Shown: positions 26,216 through 34,778 of the stretch, one piece after another
Layout of the letters: each line of letters begins with the position of its first letter
Position numbering within the stretch: the stretch's first letter is position 1
NCBI GenBank assembly: GCA_015066205.1
Contig: SVOV01000003.1
Coordinates: forward strand, 48,461-112,460
Direction of reading: 5' to 3'
DNA: 64,000 nt
DNA from: Oscillospiraceae bacterium
GTDB taxonomy: Bacteria; Bacillota; Clostridia; Oscillospirales; Acutalibacteraceae
Notes under the pieces: model-generated
The model's database searches: none
What the model saw: the letters and a program-made list of their open reading frames with translations, nothing else
What the model was told of the DNA's origin: nothing
Position numbers and translations under genes: made by a program

Positions 26216-27532
26216 ATGAGCTCTGTTCTTATTGCGGGCGCAGGCCACGGAGGACTCAGCGCCGCCGCCATCCTTGCAAAAAACGGCTACAAGGTAACCG
26301 TACTTGAAAAGCACACGAAGGACAGCATAGGCCACGACTGGCACGATGCTATGGATATTCCTGCCTTCCGTTTTGCGGATATTCCCGTTCCTGATGAGAA
26401 GGATTTCAGAAGAGGCCTTCATATGTGTTATATGAATCCTCAGAAGACCGTCAGGCTCGTAATGGACGGCGGTCCCGGAGTGGCACAGTCAAACTGCATT
26501 ACAATAGACCGCAAATTCCTTATAAACTACCTTATAAAGCACTGCGAGGACTGCGGAGTGAATTTCATTTTCGGTGCAGACATAAAAGAGGCTGTCACCG
26601 AGGGCTCAAAAGTTCTCGGCGTCAGAGCCGAAATTCAGGGCGAAGAAAAGGAGTTTCTCGCCGATATGACTGTTGACGCGGCGGGAATGTACTCTCCCGT
26701 AAGGCGTTCTCTTCCCGAAGAAATGGGAATTCAGAATGAAATTCCGGAGGAAGATACCTTTGAAATTTACAGAGCTTATTATGAAAATACGGAAAACTAT
26801 ATAACTGATCCCAATTATACGGTTATTTTCTTCAACTGCGGAAAGCCCGGTCTTGACTGGGTTATCACGGAAGAGGATTACATTGATGTTCTTATCGGGA
26901 AATTCGGTCGTCTTACGGAAGAGGAAATTGAAGCTTCCCTTGAGGATATCCGAAAAAACTACCCGGGAATGGGAGAAAAGCCCATACGGGGCGGCTCAAC
27001 GGCAAGAATTCCCCTCACCAAGACTCTTCCTCTTATAGTAGCCGATTCCTTTGCCCTTGTGGGTGACAGTGCGGGAATGACCGTGCCTCTTAACGGCTCG
27101 GGAATCGACCTTTCGCTTCAGGCAGGAAAGCTTCTTGCTTCAGCTGTTATGGCTTCAAAAAAGAACGGCTTCAGGAAAGAAGACCTCTGGCAGTATCAGT
27201 ACAGATATTTCACTCTTTTCGGTCTTGATCTTGTACCTGTCAGCATAATGAGGCGTTTCTTCGGATATCTGACAGCAGAGGATCTGGATTTCTTCCTTGA
27301 AAAAGGAATTCTTACTCAAAAGGAAATAGGGATGGCGGGAGGAATCTCGGGAATAACCCCGTCTTATGTTATAGAAAAGATCACTGCCGCTCTTCCGAAG
27401 GCAAGGCTTCTGCCCGACCTTGCAAGAAGCCTTAAGCAGCTGCCCTTATACCCTGTCATAAAAAGCACAATGCCGTCGGAGTGGGACAGTAAAAAGGTAA
27501 ATGAATGGATAAAAAAATACAAAATTTTATAA
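26216..27532 (+). CDS. NAD(P)/FAD-dependent oxidoreductase, geranylgeranyl-reductase-like
   Basis: The 438-residue flavoprotein begins with the dinucleotide fold VLIAGAGHGGLSAAAILAKN and closes the FAD site with FALVGDSAGMTVPLNGSGI, the arrangement of the FixC/geranylgeranyl reductase group. The middle aligns with substrate-channel regions of that group but shows no halogenase WxWxIP motif. It is the third gene of the unit with the adaptor-like and radical SAM proteins. Reduction or oxidation of a hydrophobic or radical-SAM-made substrate is a reasonable guess. Confidence 0.85.
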   Translation: MSSVLIAGAGHGGLSAAAILAKNGYKVTVLEKHTKDSIGHDWHDAMDIPAFRFADIPVPDEKDFRRGLHMCYMNPQKTVRLVMDGGPGVAQSNCITIDRKFLINYLIKHCEDCGVNFIFGADIKEAVTEGSKVLGVRAEIQGEEKEFLADMTVDAAGMYSPVRRSLPEEMGIQNEIPEEDTFEIYRAYYENTENYITDPNYTVIFFNCGKPGLDWVITEEDYIDVLIGKFGRLTEEEIEASLEDIRKNYPGMGEKPIRGGSTARIPLTKTLPLIVADSFALVGDSAGMTVPLNGSGIDLSLQAGKLLASAVMASKKNGFRKEDLWQYQYRYFTLFGLDLVPVSIMRRFFGYLTAEDLDFFLEKGILTQKEIGMAGGISGITPSYVIEKITAALPKARLLPDLARSLKQLPLYPVIKSTMPSEWDSKKVNEWIKKYKIL

Positions 27533-27572
27533 ATTGATTTAATTTTGTCATTTTTTATTTATATTTATTATA

Positions 27573-27601
27573 TTGCATTTGACTTATGGTTATGCTACAA
27601 T
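27573..27601 (+). promoter_or_regulatory. Promoter of the dockerin-repeat protein gene
   Basis: TTGCAT (27573-27578), 17-bp spacer, TACAAT (27596-27601), 41 bp before the start codon. Confidence 0.7.
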
Positions 27602-27642
27602 AACTATGTATATTTATACTTCCCAAGGGAGGAAAGAAAAAA

Positions 27643-30399
27643 ATGAAAAACAAACTCGTTTATCTGTTTTTCGCGGTAACAGCTCTTCTTTGCTGCTTTA
27701 CCGTCTGTGCTTTTGCAGGCTTTGATCTCAGCAAAGATGAAATTCTTGAGCTTGAGCCTGTTGAAAATCTTGAAGAATGCTATGCATCGGGCGATGTTGA
27801 CGGCAACGGCGCCATCAAGGCAGATGATGCAAGAACAATTCTCAGAGTATCTGTAAATCTCGAGAATATCGACACCTCGTCCTTTATGAAGGCTGATGTT
27901 GACGGTGACGGTAAGATCACTGCAAAGGACGCAAGAACTGCTCTTCGTTATGCTGTCGGTCTTGATAAGCTCCCCCAGCACGATGTTGAGGAAATTGTTA
28001 TCATCCCCGCAACCTGCGAAACAGAGGGACTTACCGTAAAGATCTGCAAGACTTGCTTAAAGATCTATGCTAAAATAACTGTTCCCGCAAAGGAAGACGG
28101 CCATGTTACAACAGGACGCTGGGTAACAGTTAAGGCTCCCAATTGCTCCGAAGAGGGTCTCGGACAGCTCAAGTGCGTTTTCTGCTCTGCAGTTGTCAAG
28201 GAAGAGGTTCTTCCCAAATTAAAGACTCACAGCGGTGACTGGCTCTATCCCGACGGCAAGAGCTGTACTGATGTTCATGTAAGAAAAAGAAGCTGCTCAG
28301 TATGCGGTATTGAAGAAACAGAAGAAATCAATCCCCGCGGCGGCTGTCAGTATAAGTGGATAATCATTAAGGACAAGACCTGTACCGAAAACGGCTACCG
28401 TATTGAAAAATGCGATTACTGCGGCAAGGAAAGAGATCTCAATAATGCTGACAATATCATAAAGGCAACGGGTCACCTCTATGAAAGAGAGCTTCTTATC
28501 AAGGAAGCAACCTGCACAGAACCCGGCATAATTGCAGACCAGTGTGTAAACTGTCAGGAAACAATAAACACAAGAGAGCTTGTTCCCACAGGACATAATT
28601 TTGATAACATTCATTATAAGGTTACAAAGGAGCCCACCTGTTCAGCTGAAGGCAGTGCCGATGTATTCTGTATTGAATGTTCAACAAGTGCAACCCTTAC
28701 TCTTCCTAAGAAAGAACATACTCTCACAGAAGAATGGACCGTAACAAAAGAACCCACCTGCACCGAAGCCGGTGAAAAAACAGGTGTATGCAAGTACTGC
28801 GAAGAGGTTACTGAGGAAATCGCACCCACAGGTCATACAGTTACAAAGTGGGAAAACACAAAGCCCGCCACCTGTGCTGAAGCAGGACTTAGAACCGGCT
28901 ATTGCGAGGCCTGCGGAGAAAGCACTGTTACAGAGGAGATAGCTCCCCTGCCTCACACCTTTGACAAGAGATATATCTATGTTGCAAGCGGTGTAGCCTG
29001 CAAGGGTGTATGGGAAGGCTATTACAAATGTACAGTATGCGGCGCTCACTCTGCCACATTTGAGAATGACCAGAAGGAATGCTCTTCAAGCTATTACAAA
29101 AATACAGCTGTAGTAACAGAAGCAACCTGTACAACAAAAAAGACAATTGTTGACATCTGTGACTACTGTAAGGAAAACATTGAAGGAACCGAAAGAGTAT
29201 CAGGAACCGCTCTCGGACATTCATACTCAAACGATTGGAATGTTCTTGTTGCGGCAACCTGTACAGAGAACGGCAAAGCCGAGGTCAAGTGTGTAAGATG
29301 CGATGCTACAACCGTTAAGGTTATTGAAAAGCTCGGTCATACTCCCGGTGAATGGAACACAGTAACAGCTCCCACCTGCACAGAAGACGGCAGTGCAAAA
29401 GCAAAATGTATCAGATGCGATGTTGAAGCCACAAAGACTCTCGAAAAGCTGGGTCACAAGCTCGGTGAAAAGGAAGTATTTGTTGCTCCTACCTGTACTG
29501 AAGACGGAACAGGCGGAAAAACTTGCGTAAGATGCGATTATAAGGAAACAGAAATTCTTGAAAAGCTCGGCCACGAGCTGGGCGAATGGACCGAAACCAA
29601 GGCTCCTACCTGTACTGAAGACGGTGCTCTTACAGCAAAGTGCACAAGATGCGACCTTACAGAAACCAAGACTGTTGAAAAGCTCGGTCACGAGCCCGGT
29701 GAATGGATCGAAACAAAGGCTCCCACCTGTACCGAAGACGGTATTCTTACTTCAAAATGCTCAAGATGCGATGACTTTGATACAAAGACTGTAGCAAAGC
29801 TCGGCCACGAACTCGGTGAATGGACCGAAACAAAAGCTCCCTCTTGCTCCGAGGAAGGTGAGCTTACAGCAGAGTGTTCAAGATGCGGAGGAACTGAAAC
29901 AAAGCCTGTTGAAAAGCTTCCCCATACCCCCGGCGAATGGGTGGTTATTTCCGAAGCAACCTGTCTTACAGGTGAAATCAGCGCAAAGATCTGCACAGTA
30001 TGTAACGAAACAGTCGAAACAAAGACAGGCGCAACCGCTGCTCATACAGAAAAGAAGGCAGTTATTGCCGGCTCAGAATATACCGATGAAAACGGTAACC
30101 TCTGCATCAGATATAATGTGATCTGCTCCGTATGTCAGAGCGTCATTACAGAAAATCTCTCAACAGAAAAGGTTATTGTTGAAGGCAACGGCATCACTGT
30201 TACATTTGCTGACGGCTGTAGCACAGCAGCAGGCGGTGAAGTGACATTCACTATCAACAGCGACAGCTCACACTTCGTTATGATAACCTACGGTAATGAA
30301 GGTGCAACCGATATCCTTACAGAAAACGGCGGCAGCTACTCATTCACTATCCCCGAAGATCTCACTGATTCAGAAACCGTAACAATTATCATCCTGTAA
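27643..30399 (+). CDS. Secreted dockerin protein with about 17 Cys-ribbon repeats
   Basis: This 918-residue protein has a signal peptide (KLVYLFFAVTALLCCFTVCAFA) and, at about residues 46-110, a type I dockerin-like pair of calcium loops, DVDGNGAIKADDARTILRV and DVDGDGKITAKDARTALRY. The remainder is a string of 45-50-residue repeats of the form TCTEDGxxxxKCxRCDxxxTKxxEKLGH; I count about 17, the last third being nearly identical at DNA level. The four-Cys pattern suggests zinc-ribbon or disulfide modules. The C-terminus is a beta-rich domain of about 90 residues. GGAGG precedes the ATG. Confidence 0.85.
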   Translation: MKNKLVYLFFAVTALLCCFTVCAFAGFDLSKDEILELEPVENLEECYASGDVDGNGAIKADDARTILRVSVNLENIDTSSFMKADVDGDGKITAKDARTALRYAVGLDKLPQHDVEEIVIIPATCETEGLTVKICKTCLKIYAKITVPAKEDGHVTTGRWVTVKAPNCSEEGLGQLKCVFCSAVVKEEVLPKLKTHSGDWLYPDGKSCTDVHVRKRSCSVCGIEETEEINPRGGCQYKWIIIKDKTCTENGYRIEKCDYCGKERDLNNADNIIKATGHLYERELLIKEATCTEPGIIADQCVNCQETINTRELVPTGHNFDNIHYKVTKEPTCSAEGSADVFCIECSTSATLTLPKKEHTLTEEWTVTKEPTCTEAGEKTGVCKYCEEVTEEIAPTGHTVTKWENTKPATCAEAGLRTGYCEACGESTVTEEIAPLPHTFDKRYIYVASGVACKGVWEGYYKCTVCGAHSATFENDQKECSSSYYKNTAVVTEATCTTKKTIVDICDYCKENIEGTERVSGTALGHSYSNDWNVLVAATCTENGKAEVKCVRCDATTVKVIEKLGHTPGEWNTVTAPTCTEDGSAKAKCIRCDVEATKTLEKLGHKLGEKEVFVAPTCTEDGTGGKTCVRCDYKETEILEKLGHELGEWTETKAPTCTEDGALTAKCTRCDLTETKTVEKLGHEPGEWIETKAPTCTEDGILTSKCSRCDDFDTKTVAKLGHELGEWTETKAPSCSEEGELTAECSRCGGTETKPVEKLPHTPGEWVVISEATCLTGEISAKICTVCNETVETKTGATAAHTEKKAVIAGSEYTDENGNLCIRYNVICSVCQSVITENLSTEKVIVEGNGITVTFADGCSTAAGGEVTFTINSDSSHFVMITYGNEGATDILTENGGSYSFTIPEDLTDSETVTIIIL

Positions 30400-30410
30400 G
30401 CCTGAATTAT

Positions 30411-30449
30411 TGATTCCTCCCTGCCGATTACAGGCAGGGAGGAATTTTT
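30411..30449 (+). terminator. Terminator of the dockerin-repeat gene
   Basis: ATTCCTCCCTGCC and GGCAGGGAGGAAT pair over 13 bp around GATTACA and run into TTTTT. Confidence 0.93.
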
Positions 30450-30459
30450 CGCAACCGAC

Positions 30460-30503
30460 AAAAAAAGGACTGAAGCACCAATACGGCTTCAGTCCTTTTA
30501 ATT
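30460..30503 (-). terminator. Terminator after tadA
   Basis: AAAAGGACTGAAGC and GCTTCAGTCCTTTT pair over 14 bp around a nine-base loop; on the minus strand the stem ends in TCCTTTTTT. It sits directly after the tadA stop. Confidence 0.9.
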
Positions 30504-30505
30504 AT

Positions 30506-30967
30506 TCAACCTTTTTTATTTCTCAGCTTTCTGAAAAACTCCGATAAAACAGCGGCACATTCTTCTTCTAAAATACCGCCCGTGACCTCGGGAATATGAT
30601 TATAGGGCAAATCAAAAAGCCGCACAAGACTTCTTACACTGCCCGCTTTTTTATCGTAAGCACCGAAATAAACCTTTTCTATACGGGAGTTGATTATCGC
30701 CCCCGCACACATAGGACAGGGTTCAAGAGTGACATACATTTCGCATCCGGGAAGACGCCATCCGCCGAGTTTTTCACAGGCATTGTTTATCGCCTCAATT
30801 TCAGCGTGGCACAGGGCATTTTTGCATATTTCTCTGCGGTTTATACCCGTAGCTATGATCTCACCGTTTCTCACGATAACAGCACCTACGGGCACCTCGC
30901 CCATATCAGAGGCTGTTTTTGCAAGGCGCAGAGCCTCTCTCATAAAATCCTCGTTATATGAGCTCAT
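30506..30967 (-). CDS. tadA: tRNA adenosine(34) deaminase
   Basis: The 153-residue enzyme converts A34 to inosine in tRNA-Arg(ACG). The zinc-dependent deaminase motifs are clear: CHAEIEAIN supplies the His ligand and catalytic Glu, and EPCPMCAGAI the two Cys ligands. The start overlaps the end of the upstream isomerase-like gene by 14 bp, so the two are co-transcribed. The length is normal for bacterial TadA. Confidence 0.95.
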   Translation of the reverse strand: MSSYNEDFMREALRLAKTASDMGEVPVGAVIVRNGEIIATGINRREICKNALCHAEIEAINNACEKLGGWRLPGCEMYVTLEPCPMCAGAIINSRIEKVYFGAYDKKAGSVRSLVRLFDLPYNHIPEVTGGILEEECAAVLSEFFRKLRNKKG

Positions 30968-31817
30968 CTGCTTTTTTCAGGCTGTTAAGACCGCATTTAA
31001 CACCGGTCTCAGCATTCTCCATACCTTCAAATTCAACGGTGACATAGCCGTTATAGCCTGCATTTTTGAGGATTCTCAGGCACTGAACAACAGGAACAAC
31101 ACCGTGGCCGATAATAGCGCCTCTGAGGAAATTTCCGCCCCTTGTCATAAAGAAGCCGTCGGGAGCAACAAATTCATTTCCTGTCTTTTTATGAAAATCC
31201 TTTGCGTGCACATGAACAGCATAGGGAGCTACATTTCCCACTGCAACAGCCGGGTCTTCATCTGCACAAAGGAAATTTCCGATATCAACAAGAGCACCGA
31301 AATTTTCGTCATTCACTCCGTTTATTATTGCTTCAACTCGGGATGAATCCTGTGCGAAAAATCCGTGGTTTTCAATACAGGTCTTAATGCCCTTTGTTTT
31401 TGCATATTCGGTAACTGCCTTGTATCCCTTTATAATTGTCGGGAGTGCATTATTGAAGCCGAGTCCCTTTTTCTTATCCTCTTTAGAATATCCGCCCGTG
31501 GCATCGTGGCGCATTACCTTACAGCCGAGAGCCTCGCAGACATCAATTTCACCCTTGAGTCTTTCGATCTCCTTTTCGGTATCATATATAAGGTTTGCTC
31601 CGATACAGTACGCGGCAATTTCAATTTCGTGCTTTTCGGCTTCAGCTTTAAGAGCTTTTGCATATTCCTTTTTATCCGTTCCCTCGGGAGCGTGAATTTC
31701 TGCGAATTCAATACCGTCAAAGCCCATTTCCTTTGCGAGAGCAATAAGTCCCTTTTCAGTATATTTTCCGCTTGATGTGAGCTGGCTGTAGCTGTAAGAG
31801 CTGACTGAAAATTTCAT
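30954..31817 (-). CDS. Sugar phosphate isomerase/epimerase-like TIM-barrel protein
   Basis: This 287-residue protein belongs to the AP-endonuclease-2-like TIM-barrel group: FDGIEFAEIHAP near the start, CIENHGFF, GALVDIGNFL, VHVHAKDFHKK and VTVEFEGMEN carry the usual metal-ligand Glu, Asp, His and Glu. I choose ATG 31817 because GAAGGAG is eight bases upstream; the first ATG is too close. The sugar substrate is unknown. It precedes tadA with a short overlap and follows the PPC-domain protein by two bases. Confidence 0.87.
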   Translation of the reverse strand: MKFSVSSYSYSQLTSSGKYTEKGLIALAKEMGFDGIEFAEIHAPEGTDKKEYAKALKAEAEKHEIEIAAYCIGANLIYDTEKEIERLKGEIDVCEALGCKVMRHDATGGYSKEDKKKGLGFNNALPTIIKGYKAVTEYAKTKGIKTCIENHGFFAQDSSRVEAIINGVNDENFGALVDIGNFLCADEDPAVAVGNVAPYAVHVHAKDFHKKTGNEFVAPDGFFMTRGGNFLRGAIIGHGVVPVVQCLRILKNAGYNGYVTVEFEGMENAETGVKCGLNSLKKADELI

Positions 31818-31819
31818 AT

Positions 31820-33688
31820 TCATATCTCCTTCATAGTAAAGAATAAATAATAGCTGACCTGTTCATAGAAAAGTCCCGATGATACCTTTATATAATATGT
31901 TCCTGCGGGAAGTACCTTAAAGTCCGCCTGAACTCTTTCGGCATTTGCAGGGACTCCGATATCGGTAAATCCGCCTTCCCCGCCGACCTCTGCCGAAACG
32001 GGTGAAAGATCGGAATCATACACCGAGAAGCTGAATATCTCTTTATTCCCAGCCAGCACCTCGTGATCTAAAATTACGGAAACCTCCATATCCTTTTCGG
32101 TGGTAAAGGTGTAGTAATCATAATCATAGTCAGTTTCGCAATCGGAAATAATTCCCGTTACGGGAGTATCCGCTGTCAGCACATCGGCTTTTTCAAAGGA
32201 ATTATTCGGCTCTGATTCAAAGTCATCTCCCGGGAAAAATGTCACGGTGAGATAATAATCGTCGGGATTAAGATAAAGATTATCGCTGTCTATTAAAACA
32301 TAGTAAATACCTGTATCAAGACCTATTTCGGGAGAAGATAAAATATCATCACTCCACTTTGAGATCTCACGGTAAAGAGCTGTTCCGTTTTTATCAAGAA
32401 GAGAAATATTCCAACCGTCCTTATCCTCTTCCGTCGGTAAATGTGAAAATTCCAGCATAACAGCACCGGGAGCATCCACCGCAAAGCAGAAATAATCTCT
32501 GTCTATACCGCTCAGCATCTGCGCAACAGAGCCTGTAACGGTAGAATTAAGTGTAATCTCATTTGCCGTGGCAATAGTGTCGTTCTTTTCGTTTTCATAA
32601 GTGACATTATCAGATCTTGAAAGAGTGAGCATATATGTCATATCAGTATATACCCTGTTCCTTACAAGGACATAATAATTTCCTTTTTTAAGACCAACAG
32701 CACCGCTTCTCAGCATATTATCGGTAAAAAGAGAATTTACGGAATAAAGAACTGTCCCGTTCTCGGAGAAAAGAATTATCTGCCAACAGACCGTGGTTTT
32801 ATCCTTGACCGGAGGATGCTCAAATTTAAGCTCCGCAAAGCCATCCTCATACTGACGGAACATATACCAGTCCTCATCCTGTCTGTCGGTAAAATAGGAT
32901 GCACTGCCCTTTATGGGAACAGAGCTGAAAAGGGATGTGTAACGATAGATATTATCATTACACTCGATTTCATAATCGGAGCCCTCTTCGGTAAATACAT
33001 CAATTCTGTAATTATCCCCCGTAAATGCAGACCCCTTTGTTACGACAAGTCTGTAATTTCCGGGAATCAGTCCCAATTTTACGGACTGATCCTTTGTAAC
33101 GGAGGGCTTTGTAAGAAGAGTATTTATAAGCCTGTAGCCTGTTTCTCCGTCAATTCCGTTGAGATAGTATTCAACATAAAGAGAAACATTCCAACCCGCC
33201 GTGCCGATAATTTCCTTATGGCTTACGGTATAATAGAAGCATGTCCTGCTGTCAAGGGAGAAGGTATATACATTGGCTTCATCCGAGGATGAGAGGAAGC
33301 CCGTATTTTCGGAAAAGAAATACAATGGAAAAATATTTTCCTTTAAGGCCTTTGAGCCGTGCAGCACAGGCTCTTTTTTTTCTGAAAGAATAAGCATATC
33401 TGAAGCTTCTTCCTCTGCTTTTACGCTTTCTTCTTCTGTTTTTTCCGTTGATTCTTCTTCCGTCAAGTCTTCATCCGAGGAAAAGTCTTCCTCCTTAAAT
33501 AAGCCGTCTGTAATATCCCCCTGTGTTCCTGCCGCTTCGGAATATTCTGTATCCGTGCTTTCAGACTCGCTGACAGCTTCCGTAAAAAGAGAAACGGGCA
33601 TAAAAGCATCACCGAAAGGCATTAAGGCAGCAGTAAGAAGCAAGGCCACCGTAAGATAAAAGCCGATAATCCCTCTGAGCTTATACAT
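31820..33688 (-). CDS. Secreted protein with four PPC-type beta domains
   Basis: I start at ATG 33688, with AAAGGAG eight bases upstream, giving 622 residues. A signal peptide (LRGIIGFYLTVALLLTAALM) is followed by a Ser/Glu-rich low-complexity spacer (about 40-95) and four 110-130-residue repeats shaped like bacterial pre-peptidase C-terminal domains, each with a YYxLxRxG-like or YYVLIDS strand near its end (for example NSTVTGSVAQMLSGIDRDYF). No peptidase domain or sortase motif is present. It is probably exported and acts as a binding or scaffold protein. Confidence 0.78.
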   Translation of the reverse strand: MYKLRGIIGFYLTVALLLTAALMPFGDAFMPVSLFTEAVSESESTDTEYSEAAGTQGDITDGLFKEEDFSSDEDLTEEESTEKTEEESVKAEEEASDMLILSEKKEPVLHGSKALKENIFPLYFFSENTGFLSSSDEANVYTFSLDSRTCFYYTVSHKEIIGTAGWNVSLYVEYYLNGIDGETGYRLINTLLTKPSVTKDQSVKLGLIPGNYRLVVTKGSAFTGDNYRIDVFTEEGSDYEIECNDNIYRYTSLFSSVPIKGSASYFTDRQDEDWYMFRQYEDGFAELKFEHPPVKDKTTVCWQIILFSENGTVLYSVNSLFTDNMLRSGAVGLKKGNYYVLVRNRVYTDMTYMLTLSRSDNVTYENEKNDTIATANEITLNSTVTGSVAQMLSGIDRDYFCFAVDAPGAVMLEFSHLPTEEDKDGWNISLLDKNGTALYREISKWSDDILSSPEIGLDTGIYYVLIDSDNLYLNPDDYYLTVTFFPGDDFESEPNNSFEKADVLTADTPVTGIISDCETDYDYDYYTFTTEKDMEVSVILDHEVLAGNKEIFSFSVYDSDLSPVSAEVGGEGGFTDIGVPANAERVQADFKVLPAGTYYIKVSSGLFYEQVSYYLFFTMKEI

Positions 33689-33828
33689 CCGAATTTCTCC
33701 TTTCAGCATTTTTATTTATTTTATCATATATAAAAAAACTAATCAAGGACAATAACATCAAAAACTTATATAAAACATTGACAATAAACCATAAATTTGC
33801 TAAAATTAGCAATATCGAATAAATATAT

Positions 33829-33903
33829 GCCTCCATAGTTAAATGGATATAATAAACCCCTCCTAAGGGTTAGTTGTGAGTTCGATTCTCGCTGGGGGTG
33901 CCA
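33829..33903 (+). tRNA. tRNA-Arg(CCT)
   Basis: A complete cloverleaf can be folded: acceptor GCCTCCA with TGGGGGT, anticodon stem AACCC/GGGTT around CTCCTAA (anticodon CCT), T-arm GTGAG-TTCGATT-CTCGC, discriminator G and encoded CCA. It reads AGG codons. The 3' half is echoed by a remnant 1.7 kb downstream, which suggests use as an integration site. Confidence 0.93.
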
Positions 33904-34028
33904 GAAGCGGCGAGACAAGATCGCCTAAGATAAGAGGTAATAGATAATATTGAATAGATAAAAGATGTTTTTCGGCTTATCGCCGCTTCAACTATTCGTT
34001 ATTCTCTATTATCTTTTATCTATTATCT
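33904..34028. repeat. Nested inverted repeats behind tRNA-Arg
   Basis: GAAGCGGCGA (33904-33913) is repeated inverted as TCGCCGCTTC (33980-33989). An AT-rich segment around 33943-33965 (AATAGATAAAAGAT) is repeated inverted around 34010-34028 (ATCTTTTATCTATTATC). It may be a MITE-like remnant or terminator-like structure before the four-helix-bundle gene. Confidence 0.6.
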
Positions 34029-34045
34029 GAACAGGAGTTTTGAAA

Positions 34046-34402
34046 ATGGCGCAAAACAGCATTTTATTAGATAAATCCTTGTTGTTTGCCGCAAGAATAG
34101 TCAATCTCAATAAATATCTTACAAAAGAGAAAAAGGAAACAGTTATTTCAAAACAGATTATCCGCAGTGCAACATCGATAGGTGCAAACGCCAACGAAGC
34201 GATTTACGGTCAGAGCAAGTCTGATTTTATAGCGAAGATTCAGATATCTCTTAAAGAAACTGCCGAAACAGAATATTGGTTAAGACTTTTAATCTTATCG
34301 GATTATATAACCGATAAGGAAGGCAATTCTTTGCTGGATGATTGCCTTGAAATTAAAAGAATACTTATTTCTACACTAAAAACTGCAAAAGAACAAAAAT
34401 AA
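34046..34402 (+). CDS. Four-helix bundle protein (23S IVS-type)
   Basis: This 118-residue protein fits the small four-helix-bundle family first seen in 23S rRNA intervening sequences: it contains IIRSATSIGANANEAIYGQS and the helix KIQISLKETAETEYWLRLL. Function is unknown; free-standing copies occur in accessory DNA. ATG 34046 has CAGGAG eight bases upstream. It lies directly behind tRNA-Arg, inside the segment bounded by the tRNA and its 3' remnant. Confidence 0.9.
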   Translation: MAQNSILLDKSLLFAARIVNLNKYLTKEKKETVISKQIIRSATSIGANANEAIYGQSKSDFIAKIQISLKETAETEYWLRLLILSDYITDKEGNSLLDDCLEIKRILISTLKTAKEQK

Positions 34403-34448
34403 AAAGAGCCGAAAAGCCTTGATTTTACTAGGTTTTTCGGCTTTTTGT
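34400..34448 (+). terminator. Terminator of the four-helix bundle gene
   Basis: AAAGAGCCGAAAAGCCT and AGGTTTTTCGGCTTTTT pair around TGATTTTACT and end in a T-run, immediately after the stop codon. Confidence 0.85.
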
Positions 34449-34715
34449 CATTTTAGGGTTTCTCGTAAAAATGTCAAAAATCCATTAGCAAGAGTTTTTT
34501 GCTAATGGAATTAACTAAAATTTCGTTAAAATAACATCCACCTTCAAGGCGGACGATTTGCAAATGAAAATTAGCTCGAAAATTGGCTTTTTGCTAATTT
34601 CCTGCTAATGGGATTTTTCACAAAATCTTGCTAATTGAAAAGGCGGTTGTTGTATCCGTATATTTGACGGCAAAAGACAACTTGTAGCTACTTGTTTTTG
34701 AGATTTTATGTATGA
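34449..34715. other. Non-coding stretch with GCTAAT repeats
   Basis: A perfect ten-base inverted repeat CCATTAGCAA/TTGCTAATGG lies at 34482-34508, and TTGCTAAT or TTAGCA recurs several times to 34640 and again near 35420. No gene is seen. Confidence 0.5.
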
Positions 34716-34721
34716 TATAAT
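34692..34721 (+). promoter_or_regulatory. Promoter of the orphan gene at 34779
   Basis: TTGTTT (34692-34697) and TATAAT (34716-34721) with an 18-bp spacer. Confidence 0.6.
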
Positions 34722-34778
34722 CTAATAGCAAATAAAATAGAATTGTTTTTGAAATAGCAAAGTGAAAGTGGTGATTAA

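Noticed and set aside
28297-29996. Minus-strand and shifted ORFs across the dockerin-repeat gene
   Set aside because: They arise from the repeat structure of the real gene and mirror its periodicity.
34482-34508. Intrinsic terminator call for the CCATTAGCAA palindrome
   Set aside because: The stem is AT-rich and has no T-run after it; the real terminator is the preceding hairpin.
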